From contig NZ_NPKH01000020.1 of assembly GCF_002284535.1 (NCBI RefSeq), forward strand, positions 1,054,001 to 1,118,000: a DNA stretch of 64,000 nucleotides. The letters run 5' to 3'. Positions within the stretch are counted from its first letter, which is position 1. Each line of letters opens with the position of its first letter. The translations under genes and the position numbers were made by a program. This DNA comes from Mesorhizobium wenxiniae. Lineage in GTDB: Bacteria > Pseudomonadota > Alphaproteobacteria > Rhizobiales > Rhizobiaceae. Below, piece after piece: positions 34,792 to 43,084 of this stretch. The notes beneath the pieces were generated by a model. That model was given only the letters and a program-made list of their open reading frames with translations. It was not told the DNA's origin and searched no databases.

Positions 34792-36243
34792 TCAACGCCA
34801 GAAGCGCCTCGTGTTGACAAAGGCGTCGTGCGCTTTCGTGGCGTCCTCAAGAAGCTTGGACTTCTCTTCAGCGCTGAAGAGATCCTTCGCACCAGCCACG
34901 TCCGAAAGCTCCAGCGCTGCCAGCATATCGGGGGCGGTGGCGAGATCGTTAAGGCTGCCGAGCTGATCCTGCAGACCCTTCATCACCGTGATGAACCGTC
35001 GATGGCGTTTGGCTTCCGCGTTGCTCTCGTAAAGCGGCTCGAAGAACTCCGCCGCATAGCGCAGCTTCTTTGCGGCGATGCGCAGTTCATGGCGGGTCCG
35101 GTCATCGGCATCGATGAGATTTTTGCCGCCCTTCGCCACCTTTTTCCAAAATTTGTCAAATACGCCGGAGGCGAAATCCCTTGACGACTGCTCGTACAAC
35201 GTTTCGTCCGATTGGTCGGTTCGCCAGTCCCCGATGGAAATCCACTCGGCGGCATCGATCATCAAGGAGCGGGCGCGCACCGAGGAAAGCGATGCCTCGA
35301 CCACCGCATAGGCTTCGTCGCGCGCGTCTTGAAGACGGCTTGAAAGAGCCTCGCTCGAAGCGCGGTCGATCATCGCGTCGATATTGCGCGCATCGCCAAG
35401 TTCCGAGGCGAGCCATTTCAATTCTTCTCGCAGGTGGTCGAAACGGCTGTCGGCGAACAGCGACTTGCAGATCGAGCAAAGGGAGCGCAGCCGTCGCAGC
35501 GACACGCGAGTCTGGTGCAGGGCCTCGGCATCGCGGGACCAGCCAAGCGCCGTTTCATTGAGACGAAACTGTCTGAGACAGGCCGCGGCGATGCGCGCGA
35601 AAGCCGTTGCCGTGCTCATCTCGGACGTGAGCGGGGTCGAAGCCGCTTTCACGGCACCGGGCGCCGAGCCAAGCAGACGATAGCCCCGTTCCGCTTTGCT
35701 CAGCACCCCGAGATGCGCCGGCGTGATCAGGTTGACTTTCCGGGCGAGCGCAAACAGCGCAGTCGGTGAGCCCGCCTTCTTTTCCAACTCGATCTCGCAG
35801 AGCGGCGCCTCCCGATCGGCTGCAACGACCTTGCCAAGATCCAACGCGACTTCGATCGTCGCGTCGCCATCCATCACATTCCAAGAATGCCGTTTGACAT
35901 GAACCTCGAACAAGGGCGCGAGCTTTGGGCCGGCCCCTGCAAGCAGGTCTCGGATATGCGGATCGTCAAGTATCGGTGTATCGCCGGCGACCGGTCGCTG
36001 CCATTCCTCGCGTGTGAACGATCCGGCCGCGGCGCCATCGCCGGCCTTGACGGTTTGTATCCGTTCATTTCCCGATTGCCGAATACGAAGCGACAGGCCG
36101 CGCTTGGACAGATCCCATCCGGGGGTGTCGAAATAGATGGATCTCAGCTGAAGATTGATGGGCGGGGATCCGAACGGATTTTTCTTCAGGAGTGACCCCG
36201 CACCGGACTGCGAAAGCTCGAGCTTCAGTTCCGTTTCCTGCAT
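34792..36243 (-). CDS. CYTH and CHAD domain protein
   Basis: About 483 residues. The N-terminal CYTH domain (MQETELKLELSQSG ... LRSIYFDTPGWDLSKRGLSLRIRQSG ... CEIELEKKAGSP) binds triphosphate-type substrates with divalent metal; the C-terminal CHAD domain (LHQTRVSLRRLRSLCSICK ... DADDRTRHELRIAAKKLRYAAEFF) is a His-rich helical domain that binds polyphosphate. The pair suggests inorganic polyphosphate metabolism. ATG 36243 with GAGGA upstream is preferred over a start 9 codons earlier. Confidence 0.88.
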   Translation of the reverse strand: MQETELKLELSQSGAGSLLKKNPFGSPPINLQLRSIYFDTPGWDLSKRGLSLRIRQSGNERIQTVKAGDGAAAGSFTREEWQRPVAGDTPILDDPHIRDLLAGAGPKLAPLFEVHVKRHSWNVMDGDATIEVALDLGKVVAADREAPLCEIELEKKAGSPTALFALARKVNLITPAHLGVLSKAERGYRLLGSAPGAVKAASTPLTSEMSTATAFARIAAACLRQFRLNETALGWSRDAEALHQTRVSLRRLRSLCSICKSLFADSRFDHLREELKWLASELGDARNIDAMIDRASSEALSSRLQDARDEAYAVVEASLSSVRARSLMIDAAEWISIGDWRTDQSDETLYEQSSRDFASGVFDKFWKKVAKGGKNLIDADDRTRHELRIAAKKLRYAAEFFEPLYESNAEAKRHRRFITVMKGLQDQLGSLNDLATAPDMLAALELSDVAGAKDLFSAEEKSKLLEDATKAHDAFVNTRRFWR

Positions 36244-36381
36244 GATGTCCTCGGCGCAGCGTCGCTTCACGGCAATCGGAGAGACCTCACGTATGGTGCG
36301 TCATAAGACTGTCACAAACAACCGCCCGCCCTCGACCAACTGCGGCCGGGGCCCAAGCCGGCAAACGACAATGCGCGAGTC

Positions 36382-36406
36382 GGAACCACACTTCTCGGTT
36401 GTCGTT
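36382..36406 (+). promoter_or_regulatory. EcfG-type stress promoter (exact consensus)
   Basis: GGAAC-N16-CGTT, its -10 end 31 nt before the start codon of the small gene at 36437. Confidence 0.7.
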
Positions 36407-36436
36407 CATCCGATGATGCAGGAGAAGGACTTAGAG

Positions 36437-36613
36437 ATGGCTACCAAAGAAAAGAAGGAGGCGAGCCGCGTAGTGAAGGGGCAAGAGCTGGAGGTAGAGC
36501 ACCTGACGGAAATAACCGACGTCTCGCCGAAACAGGCGCGGGCCTTGTTGCGTAAGCATGGTGCCGACTGGACCAAGCTCAAAGACGAAGCCGAAGATTT
36601 GAAGGAAGGTTGA
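36437..36613 (+). CDS. Small DVSPKQA-motif protein
   Basis: 58 residues, MATKEKKEASRVVKGQELEVEHLTEITDVSPKQARALLRKHGADWTKLKDEAEDLKEG, charged and helical. The xTDVSPKQAxxLxxKxG motif is shared with the gene at 53772-53936. GGAGAAGGA lies upstream and an exact stress-type promoter precedes it. Function unknown. Confidence 0.72.
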   Translation: MATKEKKEASRVVKGQELEVEHLTEITDVSPKQARALLRKHGADWTKLKDEAEDLKEG

Positions 36614-36653
36614 AACTCTCGGCGCGGCTTCTTCTCTCTGTCTCTCCGCCCCA

Positions 36654-36854
36654 TTGCGGAGCGAATGCAGCCGCTGCAAGCCAACGGTGAAGATCACATT
36701 GCTCGAGGTTCATCCCGAGCACCTGCCCAAGCGCCTGATGATCCATAAGCCGGTTAAAATCGACGGCAAGATCCATTGGACCATCGAGCGGTTCCGGGGG
36801 GGTGAGTGCGTAGAGCGCAAGTTTCTTAGAACCAGACCGAGCCTAACGAATTGA
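36654..36854 (+). CDS. Possible small protein, uncertain
   Basis: A 66-residue frame from TTG 36654 (SECSRCKPTVKITLLEVHPEHLPKRLMIHK...) has a CxxC pair and plausible composition but no good ribosome binding site, and may be a fragment of a larger gene. Confidence 0.3.
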   Translation: MRSECSRCKPTVKITLLEVHPEHLPKRLMIHKPVKIDGKIHWTIERFRGGECVERKFLRTRPSLTN

Positions 36855-36890
36855 CGCTATTTGGAATGAACGTTGTTGAGGATGCACGTC

Positions 36891-37121
36891 ATGAACAGTG
36901 GCAAGATGCAAGACATCTCCACCTTGACTAAATTGGTCACGCCGGAAATGTCGACCAAGCAATTGATGAAGGCTGCCCGGAAGGCGCACCCGAAGGCCTC
37001 GAAGAAGGCAATTGCTAGAGCGGCATTCTATTCTCTTATTGCCAATGCGGACAACCAAGACCCCGGCAAGTCGAAAAGGCTTCAAGCGTTCGCAATCTCT
37101 GAGAGGATACAGTCGGATTAG
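36891..37121 (+). CDS. Small conserved protein, paralogue of 33887-34120
   Basis: 76 residues, MNSGKMQDISTLTKLVTPEMSTKQLMKAARKAHPKASKKAIARAAFYSLIANAD..., ending GKSKRLQAFAISERIQSD. Over 60 residues it closely follows the gene at 33887. TGAGGATG precedes the ATG, as in its paralogue. Function unknown. Confidence 0.7.
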   Translation: MNSGKMQDISTLTKLVTPEMSTKQLMKAARKAHPKASKKAIARAAFYSLIANADNQDPGKSKRLQAFAISERIQSD

Positions 37122-37167
37122 GGCAAGATTGAAGGCCACCCATGGTGCCAGGAATGTGCTCTTTTCA

Positions 37168-37458
37168 TCATCGGCTATCGTCGTCAACAGGACGAGCCAG
37201 TCGGCGAAGTTGGCGTTTGGTAAGTTGCTGCGGCACATCAACAGGTGTGGCCCGGACTTTGCCCTTGATCTTATTCTTGATTTCTCCGATGCCGACTCGG
37301 CCGGCTTGGGCGAGGCCAGAGCCCAGCATATCCAGTGCAGCCCGGGGATGTCTCCGGATGAGTACGCCCAGAGCCCGCACAGCGGCGGCGCCTTCTACGC
37401 GATGTAAAATCGTGTCCGAATAGGGCTGAAGAAGTCGCCGCTCCACGAATTTCGGCAA
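37168..37458 (-). CDS. Possible basic hypothetical protein, uncertain
   Basis: A 96-residue frame from TTG (PKFVERRLLQPYSDTILHRVEGAAAVRALGVLIRRHPRAALDML...), Arg/Leu-rich with helical character, but with a rare start codon and no clear ribosome binding site. It may be a relic. Confidence 0.3.
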   Translation of the reverse strand: MPKFVERRLLQPYSDTILHRVEGAAAVRALGVLIRRHPRAALDMLGSGLAQAGRVGIGEIKNKIKGKVRATPVDVPQQLTKRQLRRLARPVDDDSR

Positions 37459-37490
37459 GCCGGAGCGAGCGTCCGGAACGCGCCTTGCCT

Positions 37491-37874
37491 CTAGTGCGTG
37501 GCTCGGCGCACGCGACTGTCCCGGTCCTTGTCTCCACGCGATTTCTGTTCCGGCAGAACTTTGTGTGCGGCGTCCGAAACGACCGCCATCATCGCGGAGG
37601 CAGCGCTCTGTACCATCTCCGTGGCCAAGCCCGCAGCGCGCGCCGATTTCTTGGCCCCGGTCTTAGCTGCCGATTTGGTGGCGTCGGCGATTTCCCCCCG
37701 CTCGCTCACCAAAACAGCCGCAGCGGCACCGGCGCCTGCTGTGATCGCATTGGCCAGCAGGTCTCGGCCGACCGGGCTCGCTAGCAAGTTGCGCAAAAGG
37801 GTCGATTTCCGCACCGATTTAGGGACCTTAAACCCGCCGATCTTCTTGGGAAGCTTGCGTTTGCTTTTAGCCAT
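37491..37874 (-). CDS. Lys/Ala-rich hypothetical protein
   Basis: 127 residues: a basic start (MAKSKRKLPKKIGGFKVPKSVRKS), a central hydrophobic, glycine/alanine-rich stretch (LLANAITAGAGAAAAVLVS) that could insert in a membrane, then charged helices (ATKSAAKTGAKKSARAAGLATEMVQSAASAMMAV). AAGGAG lies 8 nt before the ATG and an exact stress-type promoter 26 nt upstream. Function unknown; similar proteins occur in other rhizobia. Confidence 0.72.
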   Translation of the reverse strand: MAKSKRKLPKKIGGFKVPKSVRKSTLLRNLLASPVGRDLLANAITAGAGAAAAVLVSERGEIADATKSAAKTGAKKSARAAGLATEMVQSAASAMMAVVSDAAHKVLPEQKSRGDKDRDSRVRRATH

Positions 37875-37899
37875 GAAACGTTCTCCTTTCGGTTTGGGG

Positions 37900-37924
37900 A
37901 ACGCAAGGAGGATGATAGGGTTCC
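37900..37924 (-). promoter_or_regulatory. EcfG-type stress promoter (exact consensus)
   Basis: Minus strand GGAAC-N16-CGTT; the -10 lies 26 nt before the start codon at 37874. Confidence 0.7.
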
Positions 37925-38099
37925 AACGCTGTGAGACATGGGCTAATTCGGCCTGCATAGTTGCGAAAAACTGTGCACCAAAAACGCTAGTCTGCTTGGC
38001 GACCGTCAAAATGTGCACTCAGAGCGCAACGAGCTGCTGCGGTCTTAGCTTCTGCTCCATTTGCCACCTGGGCTGCTGCGCACGGCTTCCTCTTGCGCT

Positions 38100-38234
38100 T
38101 CAAGGCCGCGCCTCCTCCTCAAGTGCTTTTATCTCGACACGCATTTCCTTGTCGAAGACCAGCAGGCTTCCAATCTCTGAGTCGTCGGGAAGCGGCTCGC
38201 AGACAAGCCACCATATATCGCGCTCGCCTGTCAT
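38100..38234 (-). CDS. Possible 44-residue protein or gene relic
   Basis: MTGERDIWWLVCEPLPDDSEIGSLLVFDKEMRVEIKALEEEARP has protein-like composition, and the frame stays open upstream (PLKVRRRVFVP). No ribosome binding site is seen at this ATG. The remainder of 37925-38405 shows no gene. Confidence 0.3.
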   Translation of the reverse strand: MTGERDIWWLVCEPLPDDSEIGSLLVFDKEMRVEIKALEEEARP

Positions 38235-38405
38235 TGGGACAAAGACGCGACGACGCACTTTAAGCGGATCGTGGATCTCAAGCGCTTACCTCGGCAGAGC
38301 GATTTGCAGAATGAAAATGCGAAATCAAAAAGAAAGGGCGTCCCCGGTGCCATTCGATGATTTTCTGACAACGGACGCCACATCTGCACTGCGAGAGGCG
38401 AGGCT

Positions 38406-38708
38406 GTGGCCCAAGCAGTCATGGACCGTTGTTCTGTCATAGCCCGCCGCGCTGACGCTTCCACGGAAATCACTGATCTTTTCGCCGTGATAATGGAAGC
38501 GTGCGCCGTCCATCATGCTGGCCGAGCATATCATGAGGTCGTGAGTGAGTACGCGGCCCGCATCTGTTTCTTGGTGAATGGCACCGAGAACCTCTCGAGG
38601 CTGGACGATATTCTCGACGTGCTAGTTCAACGCGATGAGAAGCACGCCCAGGCTCTCGCCAGAGCGCGCGCCATCAGCCGAACCAAGCGGGGTCGGGCTC
38701 CCTACTGA
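38406..38708 (+). CDS. Hypothetical protein
   Basis: A 100-residue helical frame (TEITDLFAVIMEACAVHHAGRAYHEVVSEYAARICFL ... DDILDVLVQRDEKHAQALARARAI). GTG 38406 or ATG 38421 may start it; neither has a strong ribosome binding site. No family recognised. Confidence 0.45.
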   Translation: MAQAVMDRCSVIARRADASTEITDLFAVIMEACAVHHAGRAYHEVVSEYAARICFLVNGTENLSRLDDILDVLVQRDEKHAQALARARAISRTKRGRAPY

Positions 38709-38835
38709 CGTCCGCTTCCAGGTGAAGGCAACGGCGCCTGAATGACCGAAATTGGGCGCAAAGCTGCCGTTGGTATGTTGCAACAGAATGATTTGCTTTG
38801 GCCAAAAGACGACCTGGGCCGTCACGCAATTCCCC

Positions 38836-38860
38836 GGAACAGATCCTCTCGAAGCGTGTT
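38836..38860 (+). promoter_or_regulatory. EcfG-type stress promoter
   Basis: GGAAC-N16-TGTT, its -10 end 33 nt before the DUF4336 gene start at 38893. Confidence 0.55.
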
Positions 38861-38892
38861 CCGCCAGCTCCAAGCTGAATTGGAGCACAACC

Positions 38893-39630
38893 ATGAAGCC
38901 CGAAGACGCCACCTACCCTCCTCTTGATGTCGCCAAGCCTGTCGCCCCTGGGATCTGGATCGTCGATAGCGGACCGCTGAGCGTGATGGGCATTCCAGTC
39001 CCGGTGCGCATGACGGTTATCCGGCTCGGGAATGGCAGTCTCCTGCTGCATTCACCAACACGGTTCGCTTTTGAGCTGAGAAAGCAGCTCGAGCAGATTG
39101 GTCTGATAGTGCATCTGGTTGCGCCAAACAGTGCACACTGGACCTTCCTCAAGGAGTGGCAGAACCATGTGCAGGGAGCGCAGACTTGGGCTGCTCCGGG
39201 CTTGCGCCATCGGGCAAAGGTCCGCCGGGCCGGCGTCAGGATCGATCACGATCTGGCCGCAGCGGCGCCGGAAGCCTGGTCGAAAGATCTCGATCAGGTT
39301 GTCGTTCCAGGAGCCGGTGGGTTCACCGAAATCGCGTTCTATCACAAGAACAGCCGAACTATGGTGCTTACGGATCTCGTTCTGAATCTCGAGCCGGAAA
39401 AGCTGCCGTTCATCATCAGGCCGGCGGCGCGCCTCTTAGGCGTCACGGCACCTGTGGGGAAGACCCCCATTTACCTGCGGATGATCATCAAACGGAAGCA
39501 TGAGCAGGCGAAGGCGGCCGCGGAGCGCCTCGTGGCGTTTCAGCCAAAGCGCGTGATCTTCAGCCATGGCCGGTGGTTCCACGAGGATGGGACGACATTA
39601 CTTCGCCAGTCGCTGGCCTGGCTTCTCTGA
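38893..39630 (+). CDS. DUF4336-like (metallo-hydrolase-fold) protein
   Basis: 245 residues, resembling DUF4336, a degenerate metallo-beta-lactamase-like family: PVAPGIWIVDSGPLSVMGIPVPVRMTVIRLGNGSLLLHSP, LVAPNSAHWTFLKEW, VVPGAGGFTEIAFYHKNSRTMVLTDLVLNLE, KRVIFSHGRWF. The canonical HxHxDH metal motif is absent. ATG 38893 has TTGGAG upstream; the frame extends further 5' but without family similarity. Confidence 0.75.
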   Translation: MKPEDATYPPLDVAKPVAPGIWIVDSGPLSVMGIPVPVRMTVIRLGNGSLLLHSPTRFAFELRKQLEQIGLIVHLVAPNSAHWTFLKEWQNHVQGAQTWAAPGLRHRAKVRRAGVRIDHDLAAAAPEAWSKDLDQVVVPGAGGFTEIAFYHKNSRTMVLTDLVLNLEPEKLPFIIRPAARLLGVTAPVGKTPIYLRMIIKRKHEQAKAAAERLVAFQPKRVIFSHGRWFHEDGTTLLRQSLAWLL

Positions 39631-39650
39631 GGCGGCCGCAGAGAAGATTG

Positions 39651-40076
39651 TCAGCAGGAAGTAGCCATCAACTCCCGTTGCCGTTCCCATTCGACGGGCA
39701 AACCCCTGACGAGTGCCTGGAGCTGACCCCCCCTGGACTGCCGTCCGTCGAGTATGGCTTCGACCAGATCGGGGTCGAGCAGCGTCAACTGGAGCACATG
39801 GGATACGAAGGAGCGGTCAAGCCTTTCGGCCGCGGCAAGTTCGATCACTGTGGCGAACTCGCCTGTTTCCAGCATGTGTTTCCACCGGAACGCCCGCGCC
39901 AGCGCCCGGATAAGAGTGTTGTCTATGCGTGGCCGTGCTGGGGTCCATTGCTGTGTGCCGGCGGGCGAGATGATAATCTTGCGGCCACCACGCTTGCGCA
40001 GGGTCAGCGGCAGATGGACGGTGAGCGATTTGCCGTCAGGGCTGAGTTCGGCATATTTGGCCTCTGACGGCATCAT
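39651..40076 (-). CDS. Recombinase-associated hypothetical protein
   Basis: 141 residues, last gene of the recombinase operon; its ATG overlaps the recombinase stop by 4 nt. It shows a beta-rich start (AELSPDGKSLTVHLPLTLRKRGGRKIIISP) and a helix-turn-helix-like part (GEFATVIELAAAERLDRSFVSHVLQLTLLDPDLVEAIL). This partner travels with DUF2924/large serine recombinase cassettes in alphaproteobacteria. Probably assists or regulates recombination. Confidence 0.72.
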   Translation of the reverse strand: MMPSEAKYAELSPDGKSLTVHLPLTLRKRGGRKIIISPAGTQQWTPARPRIDNTLIRALARAFRWKHMLETGEFATVIELAAAERLDRSFVSHVLQLTLLDPDLVEAILDGRQSRGGQLQALVRGLPVEWERQRELMATSC

Positions 40077-41404
40077 GCAGTCCTCCTGTGCTCCGGCTGC
40101 TGTCGCAGCTCCGTCGCGAGGCTGGCCATGCCTTCCGTGCGAAGCCGGATGGAAATGCCCTCGACGGCGACATCCACCCGCTCGACCAGAAGCTGGACGA
40201 TGCGGGCCTGCTCGGCCGGGAAGAGCTCATCCCAGAGTGGATCCAGCTGGACGAGGGCTTCACGGACCTCGGTTTCAGTGATGTCGGAATCGTCCTTTCG
40301 CTTGGCCATCCAGGTCCTTACGATCATCTCGGGCGTTCGAAGCAGCGCCCGAAGCTGGTCGATGACCGCAGCCTCGATCTCGCCTGCCGGCACACGGCGG
40401 ACCGGGCATGTCTCCGGTCCGAGCTTCTGCACGCTCGTGGTGACGTAGTAGCGGTAGAGCTTTCCCTTCTTGCGCGTGTGGGCCGGGGTCATGGCGTAGC
40501 CGCTCGGAGCAAAGATCAGCCCCTTGAGCAAGGCTGGCGTCTGCCTGCGGCTCTGTCCGGCCCGCTTGCTCGGGCTATCCGCCACGATCGAGCGAACCTT
40601 GTCCCAGAGTTCGCGCCTGATGATCGCCTGATGCTCGCCGGGATAGTTGGCGCCCTTGTGCACCGCGTCGCCCACATAGACCCGGTTGCTGAGGAGCTTG
40701 TAGAGCAGGCCTTTGTCGAAGGCCTTCCCGTTCCTGCGCCTAAGACCCTCCGCATTCAACGTTCGCGCCAGGATGGTTGCCGAACCTATCTGCAGGAACC
40801 GCTCAAAGATCGAGCGCACAATGGCTGCCTCATCCTCTTGGATCAGAAGCTTGCGGTTCTCGACCCGGTAGCCAAATGGAACGTTGCCACCCATCCACAT
40901 GCCCTTTTGCCTGGATGCAGCGAACTTGTCCCTGATGCGCTCGCCGATGACCTCGCGCTCGAACTGGGCGAAGGAAAGCAGGATGTTCAGCGTCAACCGG
41001 CCCATGGAGGTCGTGGTGTTGAAGCTCTGGGTGATCGATACGAAGGTGACGTTGTTCGCCTCGAACAGCTCGACCAGCCGGGAAAAGTCGGTGAGCGCCC
41101 GCGAGAGCCGGTCGATCTTGTAGACCACCACCACGTCGACCAGGCCGGCATCAACATCGCGCAGCAGCCGCTTCAGGCCGGGGCGTTCCAGCGTGGCGCC
41201 GGAGATGCCGCCATCGTCGTAGCGGTCGGGCACCAGCACCCAGCCCTCTGACCGCTGGCTCGCCACATAGGACTCACAAGCCTCGCGCTGGGCGTCGAGG
41301 GAATTGAACTCCATGTCGAGCCCTTCCTCCGACGACTTTCGCGTATAGACGGCGCAGCGCAGCTTTCGCACCGCCGGCTTTTTCTCGAATGCACCCGTGT
41401 TCAC
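40073..41404 (-). CDS. Large serine recombinase
   Basis: 443 residues. N-terminal catalytic domain with nucleophile Ser in YTRKSSEEGLDMEFNSLDAQREAC, IDRLSRALTDFSRLVELF and ITQSFNTTTSMGRLTLNILLSFAQFEREVIGERIRDK; then the recombinase domain (GYRVENRKLLIQEDEAAIVRSIFERFL) and a zinc-ribbon-like region with CPVRRV. Catalyses site-specific DNA integration or excision through Ser-DNA intermediates. It overlaps both neighbours by 4 nt, so all four genes form one operon. Confidence 0.92.
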   Translation of the reverse strand: MNTGAFEKKPAVRKLRCAVYTRKSSEEGLDMEFNSLDAQREACESYVASQRSEGWVLVPDRYDDGGISGATLERPGLKRLLRDVDAGLVDVVVVYKIDRLSRALTDFSRLVELFEANNVTFVSITQSFNTTTSMGRLTLNILLSFAQFEREVIGERIRDKFAASRQKGMWMGGNVPFGYRVENRKLLIQEDEAAIVRSIFERFLQIGSATILARTLNAEGLRRRNGKAFDKGLLYKLLSNRVYVGDAVHKGANYPGEHQAIIRRELWDKVRSIVADSPSKRAGQSRRQTPALLKGLIFAPSGYAMTPAHTRKKGKLYRYYVTTSVQKLGPETCPVRRVPAGEIEAAVIDQLRALLRTPEMIVRTWMAKRKDDSDITETEVREALVQLDPLWDELFPAEQARIVQLLVERVDVAVEGISIRLRTEGMASLATELRQQPEHRRTA

Positions 41405-41847
41405 TGGCCCCTCCCCTTCTGGCTCTTCAAACCGAAGAAGACCAAGCCATTCCAGCGCGTGCCGGTGATCGCGCGGGCGATTGCTGAGAGCGATTTGTAG
41501 GGCCTGCCATCATATTCGTAGCTGTCGGCCAGGACCGTCACGCAATGTTCCACCCCCTGCCATTCACGCATCAGCCTGGTGCCGGCGATAGGTCGGTTAT
41601 CAGAGCGGGTACCGCGTCCGCCCGAGCGGGGCTCCAGATCTTCGGCCAGCGCCGCCAACCGCTTCAGAGTCTCCGGCTTCAGCCCGCCATAGGCGAGTTC
41701 CTGCACCCGGTAGGCCAGCCTGCTCTCCAGGAACTTGCGATTGTAGGGCGGCGGTTCCGCGGCAAACAGGTCGCGCCACATCCCCTTCAGGGCAACGATG
41801 TCCATCGCCTTAATCGCCGCCAGCCTGCCGATCACCGCGTCCGTCAC
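41401..41847 (-). CDS. DUF2924 protein
   Basis: 148 residues matching DUF2924: MDIVALKGMWRDLFAAEPPPYNRKFLESRLAYRVQELAYGGL, PIAGTRLMREWQGVEHCVTVLADSYEYDGRPYKSLSAIARAITGTRWNGLVFFGL. The family nearly always neighbours serine recombinases. The second half resembles DNA-binding SSAP/RAMA-type domains (YKSLSxIAxxITGTxWNG). Stop and next start overlap as ATGA. Confidence 0.88.
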   Translation of the reverse strand: MTDAVIGRLAAIKAMDIVALKGMWRDLFAAEPPPYNRKFLESRLAYRVQELAYGGLKPETLKRLAALAEDLEPRSGGRGTRSDNRPIAGTRLMREWQGVEHCVTVLADSYEYDGRPYKSLSAIARAITGTRWNGLVFFGLKSQKGRGQ

Positions 41848-42089
41848 GCTCCATTCTCCACCGGTTCGAGTTCGGCTGCATGACCGCTCTGGTTGGCGGT
41901 GAAGTCCACCGAACTATTCTCCCGCTCACCAGATAGTCTGCTTGACTGTCGCGCCCGAAGCCGAACCAGGCCGGCAGCCAGAATGCTGGCGATTTCCGAC
42001 AACCGCTCAACTGTCGAGAGCCGGTCGGGAGATAGAGCGTTCAAGCCCGCACGGCACTGACTGTCTGGTGTAGGTTTTCGCGCGCTCAT
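41844..42089 (-). CDS. First gene of recombinase operon, small hypothetical
   Basis: 81 residues (ALSPDRLSTVERLSEIASILAAGLVRLRARQSSRLSGERENSSVDFTANQS), a helical protein regularly found at the head of DUF2924/recombinase operons. It overlaps the DUF2924 start by 4 nt. Function unknown. Confidence 0.7.
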   Translation of the reverse strand: MSARKPTPDSQCRAGLNALSPDRLSTVERLSEIASILAAGLVRLRARQSSRLSGERENSSVDFTANQSGHAAELEPVENGA

Positions 42090-42304
42090 GGTGAGCGAGG
42101 GTAGCCGGTTTCCAACTTTGCTCCAGCCAACCGGGGATCAATGCGCGATGCAGCGAAAACAAAAGAAATGCCGCAACCGTCCAGATCTGTCACGCCAGTC
42201 CGGGGAACGCGTCAGTAATTCGAATTGTCCGAATTAGCTTCACAAGTCGCTAACCCGACCGCCTCAAGTTGGACGATGGGGTACAGGCGAGCGAGGTCAC
42301 GCTG
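42090..42304. promoter_or_regulatory. Divergent promoter region between recombinase operon and QueC-like operon
   Basis: The 215-bp gap holds AT-rich inverted sequence (AATTCGAATT and ATTCG-N7-CGAAT around 42.218-42.235 kb) that may be an operator for either operon. No gene is seen. Confidence 0.4.
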
Positions 42305-43084
42305 ATGGGGCATCAGCATCTGTTGAATATCCCTAAGAGCAAGGACTGGCGGCAGGTTGTCGCTCTCATCAGCGGCGGCGCCAGCATGGCAAAAATCGCT
42401 GGAGCCACCTCACGCGCCGTAGAGCGCAGCATGATTGAAGCCGCCGACGATCCGACGGTGCGCCAGACATTCTATCTCCTGACACAGCTGCCCCTGGCGG
42501 CCCGCGCCGAGGACTTCGGCAGAGAACTAAGACAGCTCGGCCTCCGTGTGGGCGCCAGCCCGACATTGATCGAAATCGGCAACGCCATGATGGAGTCCAT
42601 TGACCAGTTCACATCGCGTCTTGGCCGCCGCACGGATTATGGTGAGATCGCGCAGTTGTCGGCGGTCGAGAGCATCCAGGCCGTCGCCGGCCGCGAACTG
42701 CCAGATCTCTTCGGCACCGGCGCCGATCGAGTGCAGGATGTCCTGGCTGGCTTGGGCACCGTTAAACAGTTCGCCATCCTGGCACGCGACTTCTTCTCGC
42801 GCCTGACCCGACGCCACCTCAATTTCTACCTCCATCGCGAGCTATCGAACCACGTCGGTATAGGCCGGCGATTCAGCAGCATGGCCGAGCATCAGGAGTT
42901 CGAGGCGGCGTTCAGTCTCCACTGCAGCGAGTCCTCGCGCATCATCAAGGAATTTGCTGGCGAGTGGTTCTCCAAGCATGTCTTCGAAGGCGGGATAGAT
43001 CGCGACAAAGCGGGCAGGTTCGTCCATGTAGCGGCAAAGAAGATCCGTGAGGAACTGCGCCGGCGCGAGCCACAAGATGCTTGA
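42305..43084 (+). CDS. Unknown partner protein of QueC-like enzyme
   Basis: 259 residues. The N-terminus (QHLLNIPKSKDWRQVVALISGGASMAKIAGATSRAVERSM) is followed by a long helical middle and a conserved-looking C-terminal block HVGIGRRFSSMAEHQEFEAAFSLHCSESSRIIKEFAGEWFSKHVFEGGIDRDKAGRFVHVAAKKIREEL. No enzyme motif is visible. It overlaps the QueC-like gene by 8 nt, so the two are co-translated and probably act together. ATG 42305 with GCGAGG upstream is chosen over a TTG 12 codons earlier. Similarity to QatB of the Qat defence system is possible but unproven. Confidence 0.65.
   Translation: MGHQHLLNIPKSKDWRQVVALISGGASMAKIAGATSRAVERSMIEAADDPTVRQTFYLLTQLPLAARAEDFGRELRQLGLRVGASPTLIEIGNAMMESIDQFTSRLGRRTDYGEIAQLSAVESIQAVAGRELPDLFGTGADRVQDVLAGLGTVKQFAILARDFFSRLTRRHLNFYLHRELSNHVGIGRRFSSMAEHQEFEAAFSLHCSESSRIIKEFAGEWFSKHVFEGGIDRDKAGRFVHVAAKKIREELRRREPQDA

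Noticed and set aside
40088..41251. 387-aa plus-strand ORF opposite the serine recombinase
   Set aside because: Shadow frame; recombinase catalytic motifs are on the minus strand and both neighbours overlap that frame.
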